DNA of 64,000 nt, from NCBI RefSeq assembly GCF_030867095.1, contig NC_081824.1:239904719-239968718 (forward strand). Direction: 5' to 3'. Under the pieces are notes generated by a model. It was not told where the DNA came from, did no database searches, and saw nothing but the letters and a program-made list of their open reading frames with translations. How positions within the stretch are numbered: the stretch's first letter is position 1; every line of letters begins with the position of its first letter. This DNA is from Alligator mississippiensis (taxonomy: Eukaryota; Chordata; Crocodylia; Alligatoridae). Made by a program: the position numbers and the translations under genes. Below, one piece after another: positions 12,605 to 24,203 of the stretch.

Positions 12605-13112
12605 ACTGAGGCAAAAAACTCATTGAAGAGCTCAGACTTGTCCCCCTGTCTGTCACTAATTGCTCCTGCTTGTTCAGTAGGGGTCCTATGCTGCCCTGCA
12701 TCTTCCTTTTACTCCCTACATACCTACAAAAAGACTTTTTGTTGTCTTCAGTTTGTGTTGCCAGCCTCAGCTCTGTAGTTGCTTTGGCCTTTCTGACTGC
12801 CTCCCTGCAAGTGTAGGCAAAGTAGGTATACTCCTCCTTGGTAGCTTCCCCCTGCTTCCACCACTATATGCCTCCTTTTTTGCCCTTAGGCTTCCCTGGG
12901 TTTTTCTGTTTAGCCAAAGAAGCTTTTTGGCCCCTTTCCCCCCTTTCCCTCACACTGGGATCATCTCCCTCTGTGCCCAAAGGATCTTGGACTCCCAACT
13001 CACCAATACTCCTATCCTGCAGTGCATCATTGACTAAGCTGCTAAGCCCACTGAAGTCAGCCTTCCTAAAGTCAAGCACTTCCACCCTACTAGTTATCTT
13101 ACCCACTCTATG

Positions 13113-13672
13113 CTATATGGTGAATTCGATTGATTGGTGGTCACTGTCCCCAAGGTGACCATGAATCTGTAGCTCCCCTACCAGGTCACCCCTCATAGCC
13201 AACACCAAGTCCAGTAAGGCATCCCCCCTAGTGGGACCGTATACCTGCTGCATTAGGTGAAGGTTCTGTACACAGGTTAAGAACCTACGTGAATGGTTGG
13301 ATTTGGCTGACTGCTCCTCCCAGCAGATGTCAGGGTAGTTTAGGTCCCCCATGACAACCACATCTCTAGATCATATGGCTTCTGAGAGCTGCCTCAGGAA
13401 TTCTAAGTCTAGCTCTTCCACTTGATGTGGTGGTCTGTAGCAGATCCCCACCACCAAGTCCCTTGACCTCCATGTATCCTAACCCACAATGCCTCAACTT
13501 TCTCTTCCTCTGATCCTGTTTTGATTAGGATAGATGTATAATGCTCCTTAACATAGAGAACAACCCCTCCCTCCACTTTCCTCCCTACTCTGTCCCATCT
13601 GTACAACCTATAGTCCTCAATGCGTACTGCCCAGTCATGGGTTGGGTCCCACCAGGTTTCCTTTAGCTCCAT
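13113..13672 (-). pseudogene. CR1 ORF2 endonuclease domain remnant
   Basis: This is the apurinic-type endonuclease that nicks target DNA. Two open segments carry it: 13,672-13,409 with ETWWDPTHDW and YRLYRWDRVGRK, then VVLYVKEHYTS; and 13,361-13,113 with VVMGDLNYPDICWEE, LLDLVLA and HLGDSDHQSIEF. The GDLNYPD and GDSDHQ motifs hold catalytic Asp, Asn and His residues typical of the family. The frame changes between the two segments. The N-terminal YTNARS block lies just upstream near 13,730 in degraded form. Confidence 0.88.
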
Positions 13673-13910
13673 TAAATTAAAGTTATTGTCTGCAAGCAGG
13701 AGTGCGAGTTCTTCCTACTTGTTCCCCATGCTCCTAGCAGTAGTATAGAGGCACATGAGACCTCTGAATGCTGCCTTTGGTGCCCCCTCCCGCCCCCTGT
13801 TTATGATGCCCAATGGGCCCCTTAGTACTTACCAGGGCTGTACTGTTGCACGTCTCAGTTTGCAGGTCCTAGATTCTCTCCATCTCCTGCCTCCCCATCC
13901 CATGTCAAAC

Positions 13911-14408
13911 CTAGTTTAAAGCCTGACATAGGAGATCAGCCAACCTGTAAGAAAAGAGACTCTTACCTTTTGCAGAGAGATGAAGCCCATCATGTCCCAG
14001 GAAGTCCCTTGCATAGACATGCGGATCATGGTCCAGGGAGCCAAAACCCATACAATGGCACCAACCCCAGAGCTGCAAGTTGACTTCTCTGATGCAGGTG
14101 ATGTGATGCCTACTGTGACCGCTGAATGGGAATATTGATGAGAAGACCACCTTCACCCCCATCTTCCTAAGCCTGGCCCCCAGAGCCCTGTAGTCACTCG
14201 TGATATGGACTGGACTACTCTTGGCTGCATCATTTGTTCCCACATGGATGAAGACCATTGGATAATTGTTGGAGGGCTGGATGAGGTCAGGAATCCTCAC
14301 TGTGACATCCCTGATCTTGGCCCTAGGCAGGCAGCAAGCCTCTTGCACCATGAGATCTGGGTGACAGATGGGTCCCTCTGTTCCTCTCAGCAGGGAGTCA
14401 CCCACCAT
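13911..14408 (-). pseudogene. CR1 ORF1 C-terminal SGNH-type esterase domain, 165-codon open frame
   Basis: Many CR1 ORF1 proteins carry a GDSL/SGNH hydrolase-like esterase domain whose role in retrotransposition is not settled. This frame shows VGDSLLRGTE at residues 2-11 (nucleophile Ser block), VFIHVGTNDAAKSS at about 52-65 (Gly and Asn oxyanion blocks), and GHDGLHLSAKGKSLFSYRLA near 138-157 (Asp-x-x-His block). It ends LLCQALN then stop, the usual CR1 ORF1 terminus. All catalytic-type residues appear to be present. The start shown is an internal Met: CR1 ORF1 is longer, and coding-like but interrupted text extends upstream to about 14,790. ORF2 follows directly. This is not a host lipase, because the neighbour is CR1 ORF2 in the same orientation. 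Confidence 0.88.
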
Positions 14409-14790
14409 GATGACGCAGTGTCTCTTCTTCCAGTTACATGGCTGGCCCTTAGCTCATTCGGTGGTGGCTGTAGGCTCCTCCAGTGCACTTTCCTCCACCT
14501 CACACTTCTCCAGTGTAGCCAGGACCTAATATTTGTTCCCCAACTGCACCAGGGGAGCCATTTCTGTGGTGAGAGGTCTGGTCCAGGAGGCGATCATCCT
14601 CCACTCTCCTGCATCTGCTTCAGGGCATTCCCTTGCTGCTTTCCACCAGGCGTCTTGTCCTGCAGAGAATGAAAGTAACCATCAATTTCATCCTCTGTAG
14701 CCTGCTAACTTCTACCTGGTTCCCTCATCTGCCCCTCCAGGGCCTCAAGCAGGGCATACATAGGACAGGCATTGACTAATGAGCTCTGCA

Positions 14791-16225
14791 ATAAAACATC
14801 ACAGTATGCACATGCAGTATTAATGTGCAGTAAATTATTTAACTCTGCTGTAGAATAGTACTGTCCCTAACAGTACTGTCCCCAGCAGTACTATCCTATG
14901 GCAGCATAATTTACTCCATTGAAATGCATATATAGATGGTGACAGGAACTGACTGGGGCATGAGGGTGCTAAAATGCAGGGGCTGCCTGATGCCTTGTGC
15001 CCCAGCCAGCCCCCCCACCACCTGACAACATCATTCAGAGCTCAGGCCTGACCCCCTGGACCTCCTGCCAGCCCAGGCTGCTCTGTCCTGGCTCAAAGTG
15101 CTGCAGTCCCAAGAGCATTAGTAGTAGAGATATACCCTCTTTTGCATTATTTGCAGAATTTTAACATGATCTTTTCGGAAGCCCCTGAGTGCTCCCTTCC
15201 ATCACATTAGGGGGATTAAGGGACACAGACAGCAGAGCAAAAAGAGTCCTGATCTAGAATAGTGATGAAGTGCTTCAGCCCCATAATGAGGTATATCAGC
15301 AGAGCTGTGGGACAAGTATGCATCTTGAGAGGCTAGAAGTTAGTTCTTCATTTTCTCAGTTTATCCGTATGCTCTGTAGCTTGAAGGGAAGCCAGCAATG
15401 GGGGGGGGGGGGGGGGGGGGGGGGGAGGGAGAGAGTGCATTTATAAGTGAATCAGTTAAAAAATGATTTTTCATGTGAAACTGTCAATCTTCCACAGAGG
15501 ATTAAGACCTTTTGTATGAGGAAGCCCAGGCACACACATTCACATCTGCATGGTATCGCTAAGGTCTGGGAGTTAATTATAGCTCTGAAATCTGACAGAG
15601 AAAAATTAGAGGGGCAAGGGACAGCTGTGGGATCCCAGGGAGTAGGGTCTGATTTCCAGGGTAATCTGTAGCCCACCAAAGATCTTCACTTTGGAAAAAT
15701 GAAGATCAGCAGTTTCTTGTCTCTGCCTGCTGTTTTTCCACTGCCTCATGTGTGCCATAAGCTGCAGCTTGGCTAGGGTCCCAACGCTTCTCACCACAGG
15801 CCACGTATGTTAGTGGAAGTTGGTTTACTCAAAGGAGAAATATAAACAAATAATGATTTCATAGACCTGTTACTTATACCCACATTGCTTTCTAATTTGT
15901 TACCAAGAAAGCATCTAGCTATGGAGTGAACTCTCTTTCAGAGCTTAAACCAGTTCCAGTCAGGAAGTATTTAGCTCCCTTGTCCACCTTATAACCTGCA
16001 GAAGTCATGGTTTAGATAGCAGTGTGGAGGATACATTGCAGCCACTTTGGACTTGCATGTTTATCGCTGCCCATCCTCTTACTCATCCTCTCTCTACTCG
16101 CATGTGCTCAAACAAAGGACCAAGGACAAACACTATGAATAAAAGAAGTAACTTTTAATTGATGTGAAAGGCCCTGCTTAGAAGGTACCAGCAGGGATCC
16201 TGGAGGAGATTAAGGCAAAGACTAC
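14791..16225. other. Spacer with no recognised gene
   Basis: Near 14,815-14,940 there are short repeated AGTACTGTCCC motifs and an ATGTGCAGTAAATTA / TAATTTACT inverted pair, suggesting an old small repeat. A 26-base G run lies at 15,400-15,425. The rest carries only short open frames without domains. Confidence 0.5.
15400..15425 (+). repeat. Poly-G run of 26
   Basis: Uninterrupted G run read directly. It may form a G-quadruplex, and the exact length could be a sequencing or assembly artefact. Confidence 0.9.
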
Positions 16226-17756
16226 TTGGGCTGTGCGAAAATTCAGTTTGTGATTCGATTTGGAGAAGATTTGGCTCAATTTGGAGGCCGGATCTCTGAA
16301 TCCAAATCAAATCGCTAGAAGCTTAAAACTTTCCAAATCAATTCAGAGCCTCTGAATCAATTCGGAAAAGATTCAGTGATTTGGAGTTTCAGAAGGCAGT
16401 CTTTATGGGGAAACAGAAACTTAAAAGAGGGAGGGGGAGCAGGGGAGGAGGGAGAAAAGGAGCAGGGGGAGGACTGACATCTCTAGCTGGCCAGTGAGTG
16501 TGCTTTCTCTCTGACTGCCCTTCCAATCACAGTGTCTGGGGGGGACATAGAAACAGCATAAAAGCCTCTGTCTGCAGGCTTGCTGTGTGAGATGTCTGTA
16601 GGTATTATAGGGCTTGCTCATGCTGCCCTGTGCTCATCTGCCTACAGGTGGTGACAGGGTAGACCTTGGCCCTGGATCACCAGGTCTGACAGGAAGTGGA
16701 TCTTAAATTTTTCCTCACCTGACACGACTTTGATGACCTATATTTTTCCAAGGAGGCAATGCCCACACTGATCCTGCCTGGTCTTGATCCCTGTGTCTTC
16801 TGTGGGGCTCCAAACCTCCCCTTTACCCCAGCATAGCCTCTCCAGATGTTGTTTTATGATGTTCTTCCACAGCCAGGTTGCAGTGCTGCCCATTGTAACC
16901 TTCTCTGCACCCCAGGGGTCCTAGTACCTCTTTTGGGTATACCCTTCCAGGGGCCAGTCTTGGTCTGTGCTCAAACAAAATAAAAAAAATAAAAAAATAG
17001 ACAGCAAAAGAAATCACAAAAAGAAAAGAAACCCCGGCTGCTTCTCAGCCTTCTTGTCAGGCTCCAGCAATGTCTCCCAAAAACAACAATCCCTTAGTCC
17101 AGTCTCTGTTGTGTGCTAGCCTGCCCTGCACCCCTATGAATGTACACAGTGTTTTTGGGGTCTCCCCCCTGTGCAGGGAGGCTCTACCTGTAACTGTAGA
17201 TCTTCCAGTCCTCCTCTGGGTCCTCTGTCGGGAAAACTCCAGTCTGGAGATTCTCTCTGGCCTTGAGGGCTCCCTCACTCTGTATCCTCAGGTGCAGCTC
17301 TGCTCTGGAGATTCCCACCAGCTGCTTGTTCACAGGCCTCCGCCTGCCTCAGGATCACTCCCACAGCTTTCCTCAGGCCCGTTCTGCAATTTCTGCCTGC
17401 CAAGACACTCAGCCGTTCCTCTCTCCCTGCGGCGTACAGGGAACTGACCCCTCTCTACCCCTCTCCAGGGCTGGAAATACCTTTAAGCGGCCTCCCTCCA
17501 CCAATCCTGAGCAAGACTCTGCTCTGGAATTTGGTTGGGTATTTTCCTTCATTTCTGGACTGCAGCCACAGCCCTGCCAGTCCTCCAGGCTGTAAGTCCT
17601 GTCTCACTCCTTCACACTGTGCCTTTTGTGAGCTGGTTCTGAGTGAGCAACAGCGTCAGAAAGGTACTGGACTGCCTTGCTTGCTCCCTAGTCAGTCAGT
17701 TGCCTGCTTCTTTTTGATCTTAGAAAGGACTGGATAGGATATAGCTAAGCTTATTT

Positions 17757-17794
17757 TAGCTTAGCTTAGCTTAGCTTAGCTTAGCTTAGCTTAG
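17757..17794 (+). repeat. (TTAGC)n pentamer microsatellite
   Basis: About eight TTAGC units in a row, inside the hAT leader. It is not the vertebrate telomere hexamer. Confidence 0.92.
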
Positions 17795-18007
17795 AATCTC
17801 TCTACTTAATACTTATCCAATTTCTTTCTATTCATATTTGTTCTTTTGTTTTTTACTTTCAAACTTTTAAAAAAGAAAGCTCAGTGTTTTCCCTGGCAGT
17901 GTGATCCATCACTGTGCAGGGAAGCACACATTAAACACACTCACACAGATCATAGAAGAAGTCATATATTCATAGAAGAAGAAGAGATTGTATATGGTTA
18001 TTACACA

Positions 18008-18265
18008 CATCATGTCACAGAAGAGCAACACACACCATAGTTATTATTAATAATGAATAATCAGATCCATCAGCAAGCCACAGTCCACTACCCAGAACAC
18101 AAATCAATCTAATAATTGCACAACCCAGAAAAGAAGAATCTACATCACAGAAGAACAACACACACATTTATTAGTTATTATTAATAATTAATACTCAGAG
18201 TCATCAGCCCACCACAGTCCACTACACACAACACAAAGCAAACTAATTGCACAACCCAGAAGAAA
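18008..18265 (+). repeat. Tandem duplication of about 130 bp in the hAT leader
   Basis: Two successive units share TCACAGAAGARCAACACACA, a TTATTATTAATAAT stretch, CCACAGTCCACTAC and AATTGCACAACCCAGAA. They lie about 135 bp apart, shortly before the transposase start, and may be part of the original 5' subterminal region. Confidence 0.75.
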
Positions 18266-18331
18266 AAGAAGAACTCAGAAGAAGTCAGACATACACAGTC
18301 ACACATCTTTTGCAGCACAGGAAAGATTAAT

Positions 18332-19460
18332 ATGAAGCGTGCTGGAAAGGCAGGTGCCAGATCTTCTGGCAGGGGAGGGAGACGGGCTAGAGGGCATAGG
18401 GGAAGAGCTAGAGTTGCAATTCCCCCACCCCCGCCCAAAACATAGATGCATCCTCTTCCCAAGGAGCCATGAGGCTTCTGCTGCCAGTGGAAGCAAGGAG
18501 GTGGGAGCAGTACCAGAGGTCCCTGTACCTGCACCACCTCACCTAACTCCAGAAATAGGCAACAGCAGCAGAATCACTGTCTCCTCCACCCCAATGTCAT
18601 TTCCCAGCATGAGCCTCCCACTGCCAGAGGAGGAGATGGAGCTGGAACCAGGGGACCTGAGCACCCTGACTCAAGCAATTCTGGGGACTGAAGAGGAATC
18701 AGAGTTCGTGCTCCACACCCCTCAAAGTTCCCTTAGACACAGATTTCCTTCTCCAGAAAGCAGCACCTTGGGGGAGGTTCAGGTTGTGGAGGCTCAGGCA
18801 AGTGGCTCAGCTGAGGCAGCTCCTCCTGCTATTGTGCCTCAGCCTGCTGAGGAGGGGGGTAAGGCAGGATCCCCACCATCAACCCAGAAGCAGGTGAGTA
18901 GCATAGTGTAGGAGCATTTTAAGATGGCAGGTGATCCTAGGTTTGCTATCTGCCAGCACTGCTGAAGGCAGGCCAGCCAGGGCATGGAGGTGAAACACTT
19001 CACCACTGCAGTGATGTTGCTGCATCTCAAGAGGTAGCACCCACTTGCCCTTCTCCCATCTCAGCCCGGCACCAGTGTGAGCATGCCCAAAGGGAAGTCC
19101 CCCACTCTCTTCAAAGACCTTGTTCCCCCAAAGCGGAGGCAGGCCACCCTGGAACAGTGGGTGGAAACGGCAGACAGAGGGGGGTGCATTCCGAAGATGA
19201 CTGAGATCACCCAGACCATTGTGGAATGCTTGCTCTGGATAGCCAATCCTTCTCCCTAGTTGAGTGACCAGGATTCAGGTGGCTCATGGCACTCATGACC
19301 CCATCTTACCAAGTGCCTGCATGCACCACCTTTACCAGAACGGTGGTGCCCTCCCTGTATGAGGCATGCAGGGAGTACTTGAGGGAGGAGGTGTGCAAGG
19401 CAGGGCCACAGGTAGCCTTGCACTTCACCTCCAACATCTGGAGCAGCTGGGGTGGTGATC
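18332..19460 (+). pseudogene. hAT transposase N-terminal half with BED zinc finger
   Basis: A Met at 18,332 opens KRAGKAGARSSGRGG-type basic text, after which the readable frame is that of 18,339-19,259. Then come a Pro/Glu-rich acidic section and EHFKMAGDPRFAICQHC followed by LLHLKR.HP at about 18,912-19,040. This is a BED finger (Cys-x2-Cys then His-x4-His spacing) that binds transposon ends. LFKDLVPPKRRQATLEQW follows. A further segment in another frame (19,286-19,460) reads FTRTVVPSLYEACREYLRE and HFTSNIWSS, the start of the RNase H-like core. Asn stands where most relatives have the first Asp (TTDIWTS). In-frame stops fall after SSIV, after CQHC, after LKR and after NPSP, with a frameshift near 19,260-19,286. 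Confidence 0.85.
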
Positions 19461-19512
19461 CACCCAGGAGGGGGCTGCAGGAAGACGTGGAGACATGATC
19501 TGAGCAAGACAG

Positions 19513-20877
19513 GTGACACATGCAAGGAGTGCCCAGGTAAGAAACAGGGGTCCAGATAGTCTTCCTAATCGGGGGGTGGCACGTGCAGCTATGCAAGGCC
19601 TTAAATGCCTGTATACCAATGCTCGTAGTATGGGGAACAAACAGGAGGAACTCGCCCTCAGAATAGCCAGTTCAAACCCAGACATAGTAGGGATTACAGA
19701 AACGTGATGGGATTCATCCCACGACTGGGCAGTTAGGGGCTATAGGCTGTACAGGCGGGATAGAGAAGGAAGGAAGGGATGGAGTGTGGCGCTCTATGTC
19801 AAAGAGCAATACACATCCTCTGCCAGCAAAATGGGGTCGGAGGAGGGACAAGCTGAAGTGCTCTGGGTGCTCTTGATACAAGGGGGTCGTGGGGAGAGGG
19901 ATTTAACGGTGGGGGTCTACTACAGACCCCCCAACAAAGGGGAGGAGCTGGATCAGGAATTTTCGGGCCAGCTTGAAGAGGCACTTAAGGCAAGGGATGT
20001 AGTTGTCATGGGTGATCTAAATTATCCAGACATCTGCTGGGAGGAGCAGTCAGCCAGGTCAGACTGTTCCAGGAAGTTCCTGGCCGAGATACAGGGCCTC
20101 CACTTAACCCAGGAGGTGCACAGTCCCACCAGAGGAAATGCCCTGTTGGACCTGGTCCTGGCAACAGGCAATGACCTGGTAAGGGGGCTCCAGGTCCTTG
20201 ACCACCTGGGTGATAGCAATCATTGCTTGCTGGAATTCATCATCCAGCGCAGGGTGACAAGGGCCTGCAGCAAGGTGGTAGCCCTAGACTTCAAGATGGC
20301 CAACTTCAAAGAGTTGAGGAGATTGGTGGGAGAGGCACTGGGGTTCTTGAGGGCAGGGGAATTCAGTGCCCAAGGTGAGTGGTCGTTACTTAAGAAGACG
20401 ATACTTAGGGCCCAAGGGGTGACGATGCCAACAAGAAGCAAGAGGGGCAAGAGTGCCCAAAAGCCTCCCTGGCTCACCAAGGACGTCCGGGAATGCCTGG
20501 TTGCCAAAAAGGCGGTGTACACCCGGTGGAAGGGGGATGCTATCTCCAAAGAAAAGTATACCTCCACTGCTCGGGCCTGTAGGGGGGCTGTTAGGAAAGC
20601 TAAGGTAGACATAGAGCTAGGACTAGCGTCCAAGATCAAAGATAATAAAAAGTCCTTTTTCAAATATATAGGGAGGATGAAGAAGGCACCGGGAAACGTG
20701 GGGCCCCTGCATGATACGCTGGGCAATCTGGTGGTTGTGCCAGAGGAAAAGGCAGACCTCTTTAACAAATTCTTCACCTCCATTTTCTTGTGCAGGGACC
20801 AGGACTCCCCCACTGAGATTCAAGATAGACTCGAGGGGAATGCCTCAAGACCTAAGGTTGAGGAGTTCCAGGGTTAG
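19513..20877 (+). pseudogene. CR1 ORF2 endonuclease and linker
   Basis: Two segments in different frames cover the N-terminal part of ORF2. The first (19,513-19,707) reads LYTNARSMGNKQEEL and DIVGITET, then a stop where Trp is normal. The second (19,786-20,877, 363 codons) starts at an internal Met in VALYVKEQYTS and reads GVYYRPPNKGEELDQEF (residues about 44-60), VVVMGDLNYPDICWEEQ (about 71-87), LLDLVLATGNDLVRG (about 119-133), HLGDSNHCLLEF (about 139-150; most copies have GDSDH), PPWLTKDVRECLVAKKAVYT (about 229-248) and KSFFKYIGRMKKAPGNVGPL (about 290-309). The Asp and His of the catalytic blocks are largely retained. The frame is lost just before the FNSAGPDALHPRV block. Confidence 0.9.
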
Positions 20878-21219
20878 AGTGCTTCTGGAGGGGCTGGGCA
20901 TGTTCAACTCAGCAGGTCCAGATGCTCTCCACCCCAGGGTGTTGAGGGAGCTAGCAGGGGTTATTGCAGGGCCCTTGGCATGGCTTTATGAGCACTCATG
21001 GTGCTTAGGCCAGGTGCCAGATGATTGAAAGATAGCCAATGTGGTCCCCATCTTTAAAAAAGGGAGGAGGGAGGACCCAGGCAACTATAGGCCCGTCAGT
21101 CTTAACTCAATCCTGGGGAAACTCTTTGAGAAGATCATCAAGGAGCACATTTGTGACAGGCCAGCATCGGGGATGATGCTCAAGGGCAACCAGCATGGTC
21201 TCATTAGGGGCAGGTCATA

Positions 21220-23294
21220 TCAGTGTTACCAAATTTGCCCATTACTTTGGGGTGTGCTCATTTATTAGGGATAGTTTCTAGAGTTTTGGTGATTCTGTCA
21301 ATGTGCTGCTTGTGTTAGTATACGCAGCTGTATTTCTCCCTTCTGCAAGCCCTCACCCCCAGTGGAGCTATCTTGCAGGAGTCAATCTCAATGGGACTGG
21401 GTTCCTCCAGTCACCAAATCAGTCATACACACAAACACACACAAATTAATGTGACACGCCTGACCTGGCCGGGCTGATCAGCATGGACAGGCTGACCCCC
21501 TTATATGCCAAGAATCAGTTCATAAGAGCAACAATAAAATGCAGTCAGACACAAGCACACAGGTAAACAGAATCCCTCTGAATCCGGCTGGGTGTCCAGC
21601 TGACACCCTCATGGGCCAGCATTCAGTTCATAAGGGCACGTCTGAGTAAAACTGGGTCAATCAGCCTGTACAAGCTGATCCTCTTATGTGTTTCAAACTC
21701 AGCACGTCCCAATCTTTGGCCTCTTGATGAGCAGACCCCACAATAATTTAGGCTTCACAGGGATCTTTAGCATAGGTAAAAGAAGCGTTGCTGCAGAGCA
21801 CGGGAGGAAAGAGAGGCAGAGAAGGAAAAATATACCCAATTACTACCAGTTTGACTATAAAAGTTATTTATTGCTAAGCATATGAAATATATAATAGTAC
21901 TAGTAGTAATAGACATGCAAAAGAAAAACAAACACAAACAATGACAATACTACCCTGGTTTCACTAAGTATTTGGGGAAATTTAGCTCAAGCTTAACTGA
22001 TACAGTTCAGGTTCAGAAGTTTATGCCTAGAAAGAAGAGAGACAACGCTGGGATCTCACCTAGTCCATGGTACTCAGGCTGCAAAGCTGACAGGCACAGT
22101 CCGTAGCACAATCCTTGAAGAGAGAGATGATCTGTTCTTCCAGCGTCCCAAGAACAACAGGGGACGGTGTCAGCACAGGAGTTTTCTTCTTCTTTCCTTT
22201 TCCTCTCCTTCTCCTTTCCTCCTCCTTCTTCTTCTTTCCAGCACACACACTTACAGATTTTTATACCCTCAGTTCAGCTGCTTCGAAGCACCCTCAGTAG
22301 TGTAAATCATTGTCTTTTCTATTGACAAGGGGTTATCTGGTTTGGACCATCTCAAGAAACTGATTGATAATCAGGAAACACTTAAGATTAGGGAGTAACC
22401 CAAATACTTGGGAGCCAGCTTGAGATTCCTATGGATGGCAGATGTACTGATGGGATATCTCATGGTTTCTACAGGAACAATAGATAGCTTGCAGCATCAA
22501 GATTTTGATTTTTACTTGTTGTGCACAAGCCTCAGCTTAGCATGACTTTTCCAGATTTTACTATAGTCTTTTAACAGACTTTAAGACAATTATTGGGGTG
22601 CTCATAACCTTTTCTGGAGAGGACTCCCACCAGTCGTCTCGGGAAAGATAGGACAACACCTGGGGTTAGGGCTCCAGCAGGCTGGATGCTGTGATGAACC
22701 CTTAACCATTGTTCAAATGTTGCCCATACCCCCTCGGACTCGGTCTCTTGCCTCAGCATTCCCTAACCCGGCAACCGAGTTTTAGTCAATCAAGTTTAAA
22801 TAGGCCTCCCATAGTGGGACCGGGGAATGTACGGCCCGAGATGCCTATTAAACTTAGAGCTGTGTGTGTGTGTCTGGGGGGGAAAAGTCCTTAGTAAATC
22901 CAGATTAGAACTGGTCTGATAAATGCTGAGCTGGGTGTGTGTGAACATGGGTTGATTAACATTTGAAGCACAGATTCCCCATCATGCAGTGCTCCCCTTC
23001 TTCTCTGGTCCCAGAATTCACTGCAGTCTCTGCTTCAGGCTTTCTGTTCTCCATCTCTCATGTAAATGAATGATCATCTGGTTCCATCTCGGATGTAAAT
23101 GAGACCTAGGGCAGTTGTTTCACTCTTATCACCCTTATCTGGTGAAGGTCTTAGGTGCGTCTCTCACTGCATCTTAATCAGTTTCGTTTAGGTAGAGGAG
23201 GGGAGGGAGCGGGGGGGTGAGTCCTTGTGAGTCAGACAGACTGCATCCTGTGCCAGGGTTGCCCAAGACCACAGAGCTTTAGATGTAACATCAG
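21220..23294 (-). mobile_element. Solo LTR (2,067 bp) of an endogenous retrovirus-like element, inside CR1
   Basis: The LTR body is 21,224-23,290, with inverted ends TGTTAC and GTAACA, flanked by a 4-bp target duplication TCAG (21,220-21,223 and 23,291-23,294). The interrupted CR1 text RGRSYQTNLIAFYDQ resumes when it is removed. It is the same family as the LTR at 52,072-54,127 in the opposite orientation. I read it as minus strand because the plus-strand copy has a TATAAAA box and an AATAAA signal in sensible order. No internal genes are present, so it is solo. A 4-bp duplication is common in class I (gammaretrovirus-like) ERVs; the family is not identified. It is young relative to its host CR1. 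Confidence 0.87.
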
Positions 23295-23333
23295 ACCAAC
23301 CTGATTGCCTTTTATGATCAGGTCACAAAAGCT

Positions 23334-24203
23334 TTGGATGCAGGTGTCGCCGTGGATGTAGTCTTTCTGGACTTCAGCAAGGCCTTTGACACTGTCTCCC
23401 ACCCCATCCTCATTAAAAAACTAGGCGACTGTGGCACTGATGCCTACACAGTCAGATGGATTGCAAATTGGCTGAAGGGTCGTACTCAGAGGGTGGTGGT
23501 GGACGGGTCCACCTGGGGGGAAGTGGGCAGCAGAGTCTCCCAGGGCTCGGTCCTTGGGGCCGCACTGTTCAATTTCTTTATCAGTGATTTGGACGACAGG
23601 GTGAAAAGCAACCTGTTCAAATTTGCTGATGATACCAAAATTTGGGGTCAGTTGGGCACGTTAGTAGGGAGGGAAAGACTGCAGAAAGACCTGGATAGGT
23701 AGCAGGGGTGGGCTAACAAAAACAGGATGCGTTTCAATACTGACAAGTGCAGGGTGCTGAACTTCGGCAGTAGTAACCAGCAGCACACTTATAAGATGGG
23801 AAACTCCCTTCTTGAGAGCACAGAGGCAGAAAGGGATCTTGGAGTCATCATTGACTCCAAGATGAACGTGGGCCGACAATGCAAGGTCACGTTCGGGAGG
23901 GCTAACCAGACCTTATCGTGCATCCACAGGTGCATCTCAAGTAGGGCCAAGGAGGTGATCCTCCCCCTCTACGTGGCACTGGTCAGGCCACAGCTGGAGT
24001 ACTGTGTCCAGTTCTGGACACCCCACTTCAAGAGGGATGTGGACAACATTGAGAAGGTCCAAAGGAGGGCCACCTGCATGATCTGGGGACAGCAGGGCAG
24101 ACCCTACAATGAGAGGCTACGGGACCTGAACCTGTTCAGCCTTCACAAGAGAAGGCTGTGGGGGGACCTGGTGACCATCTATAAACTCACTAGGGGGGAC
24201 TAG
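23334..24203 (+). pseudogene. CR1 ORF2 reverse transcriptase palm and C-terminal domain
   Basis: This follows the LTR. Segment 23,334-23,702 reads DVVFLDFSKAFDTVSHPILI (residues about 8-27, first catalytic Asp), VSQGSVLGAALFNFFISDL (about 68-86) and FKFADDTKIWGQL (about 95-107, Asp pair). A stop follows at DLDR. Segment 23,727-24,203 reads MRFNTDKCRVLNFGS, ERDLGVIIDSKMNVGRQC, CIHRCISSRAKEVILPLYVA, LEYCVQFWTPHF and ERLRDLNLFSLHKRRLWGDL, which is the conserved CR1 C-terminal region. Only a few lesions separate these from a full frame, and the copy is one of the better preserved. No host function is implied. Confidence 0.9.

Larger units (their letters stand above)
10305..14790 (-). mobile_element. 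Near full-length CR1 LINE (ORF1 + ORF2), split by another CR1
   Basis: Read on the minus strand, the element runs from ORF1 (about 14,790-13,911) through the ORF2 endonuclease (about 13,700-13,110), the linker (about 13,100-12,700), the reverse transcriptase (about 12,680-10,995, interrupted) and the C-terminal domain (about 10,980-10,390). It ends in a CR1 3' end with a TTCATAGA-type tail at 10,305-10,320. A second CR1 in the opposite orientation occupies 11,942-12,604; when it is skipped, the coding text NEFFASV..LNKSQDK continues. Stops and frameshifts scatter through ORF2. This is the only copy in the window that keeps most of ORF1. The 5' limit near 14,790 is approximate. Confidence 0.9.

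Noticed and set aside
13911-14408. A host SGNH lipase or acetylhydrolase gene
   Set aside because: It is followed in the same orientation by CR1 ORF2 endonuclease and ends with the CR1 ORF1 terminus, so it is LINE ORF1.
18339-18911. A host gene encoding an acidic Pro-rich protein with a BED finger
   Set aside because: The frame runs straight into hAT transposase blocks and lies behind a hAT terminus. It has in-frame stops and a CR1 insertion.
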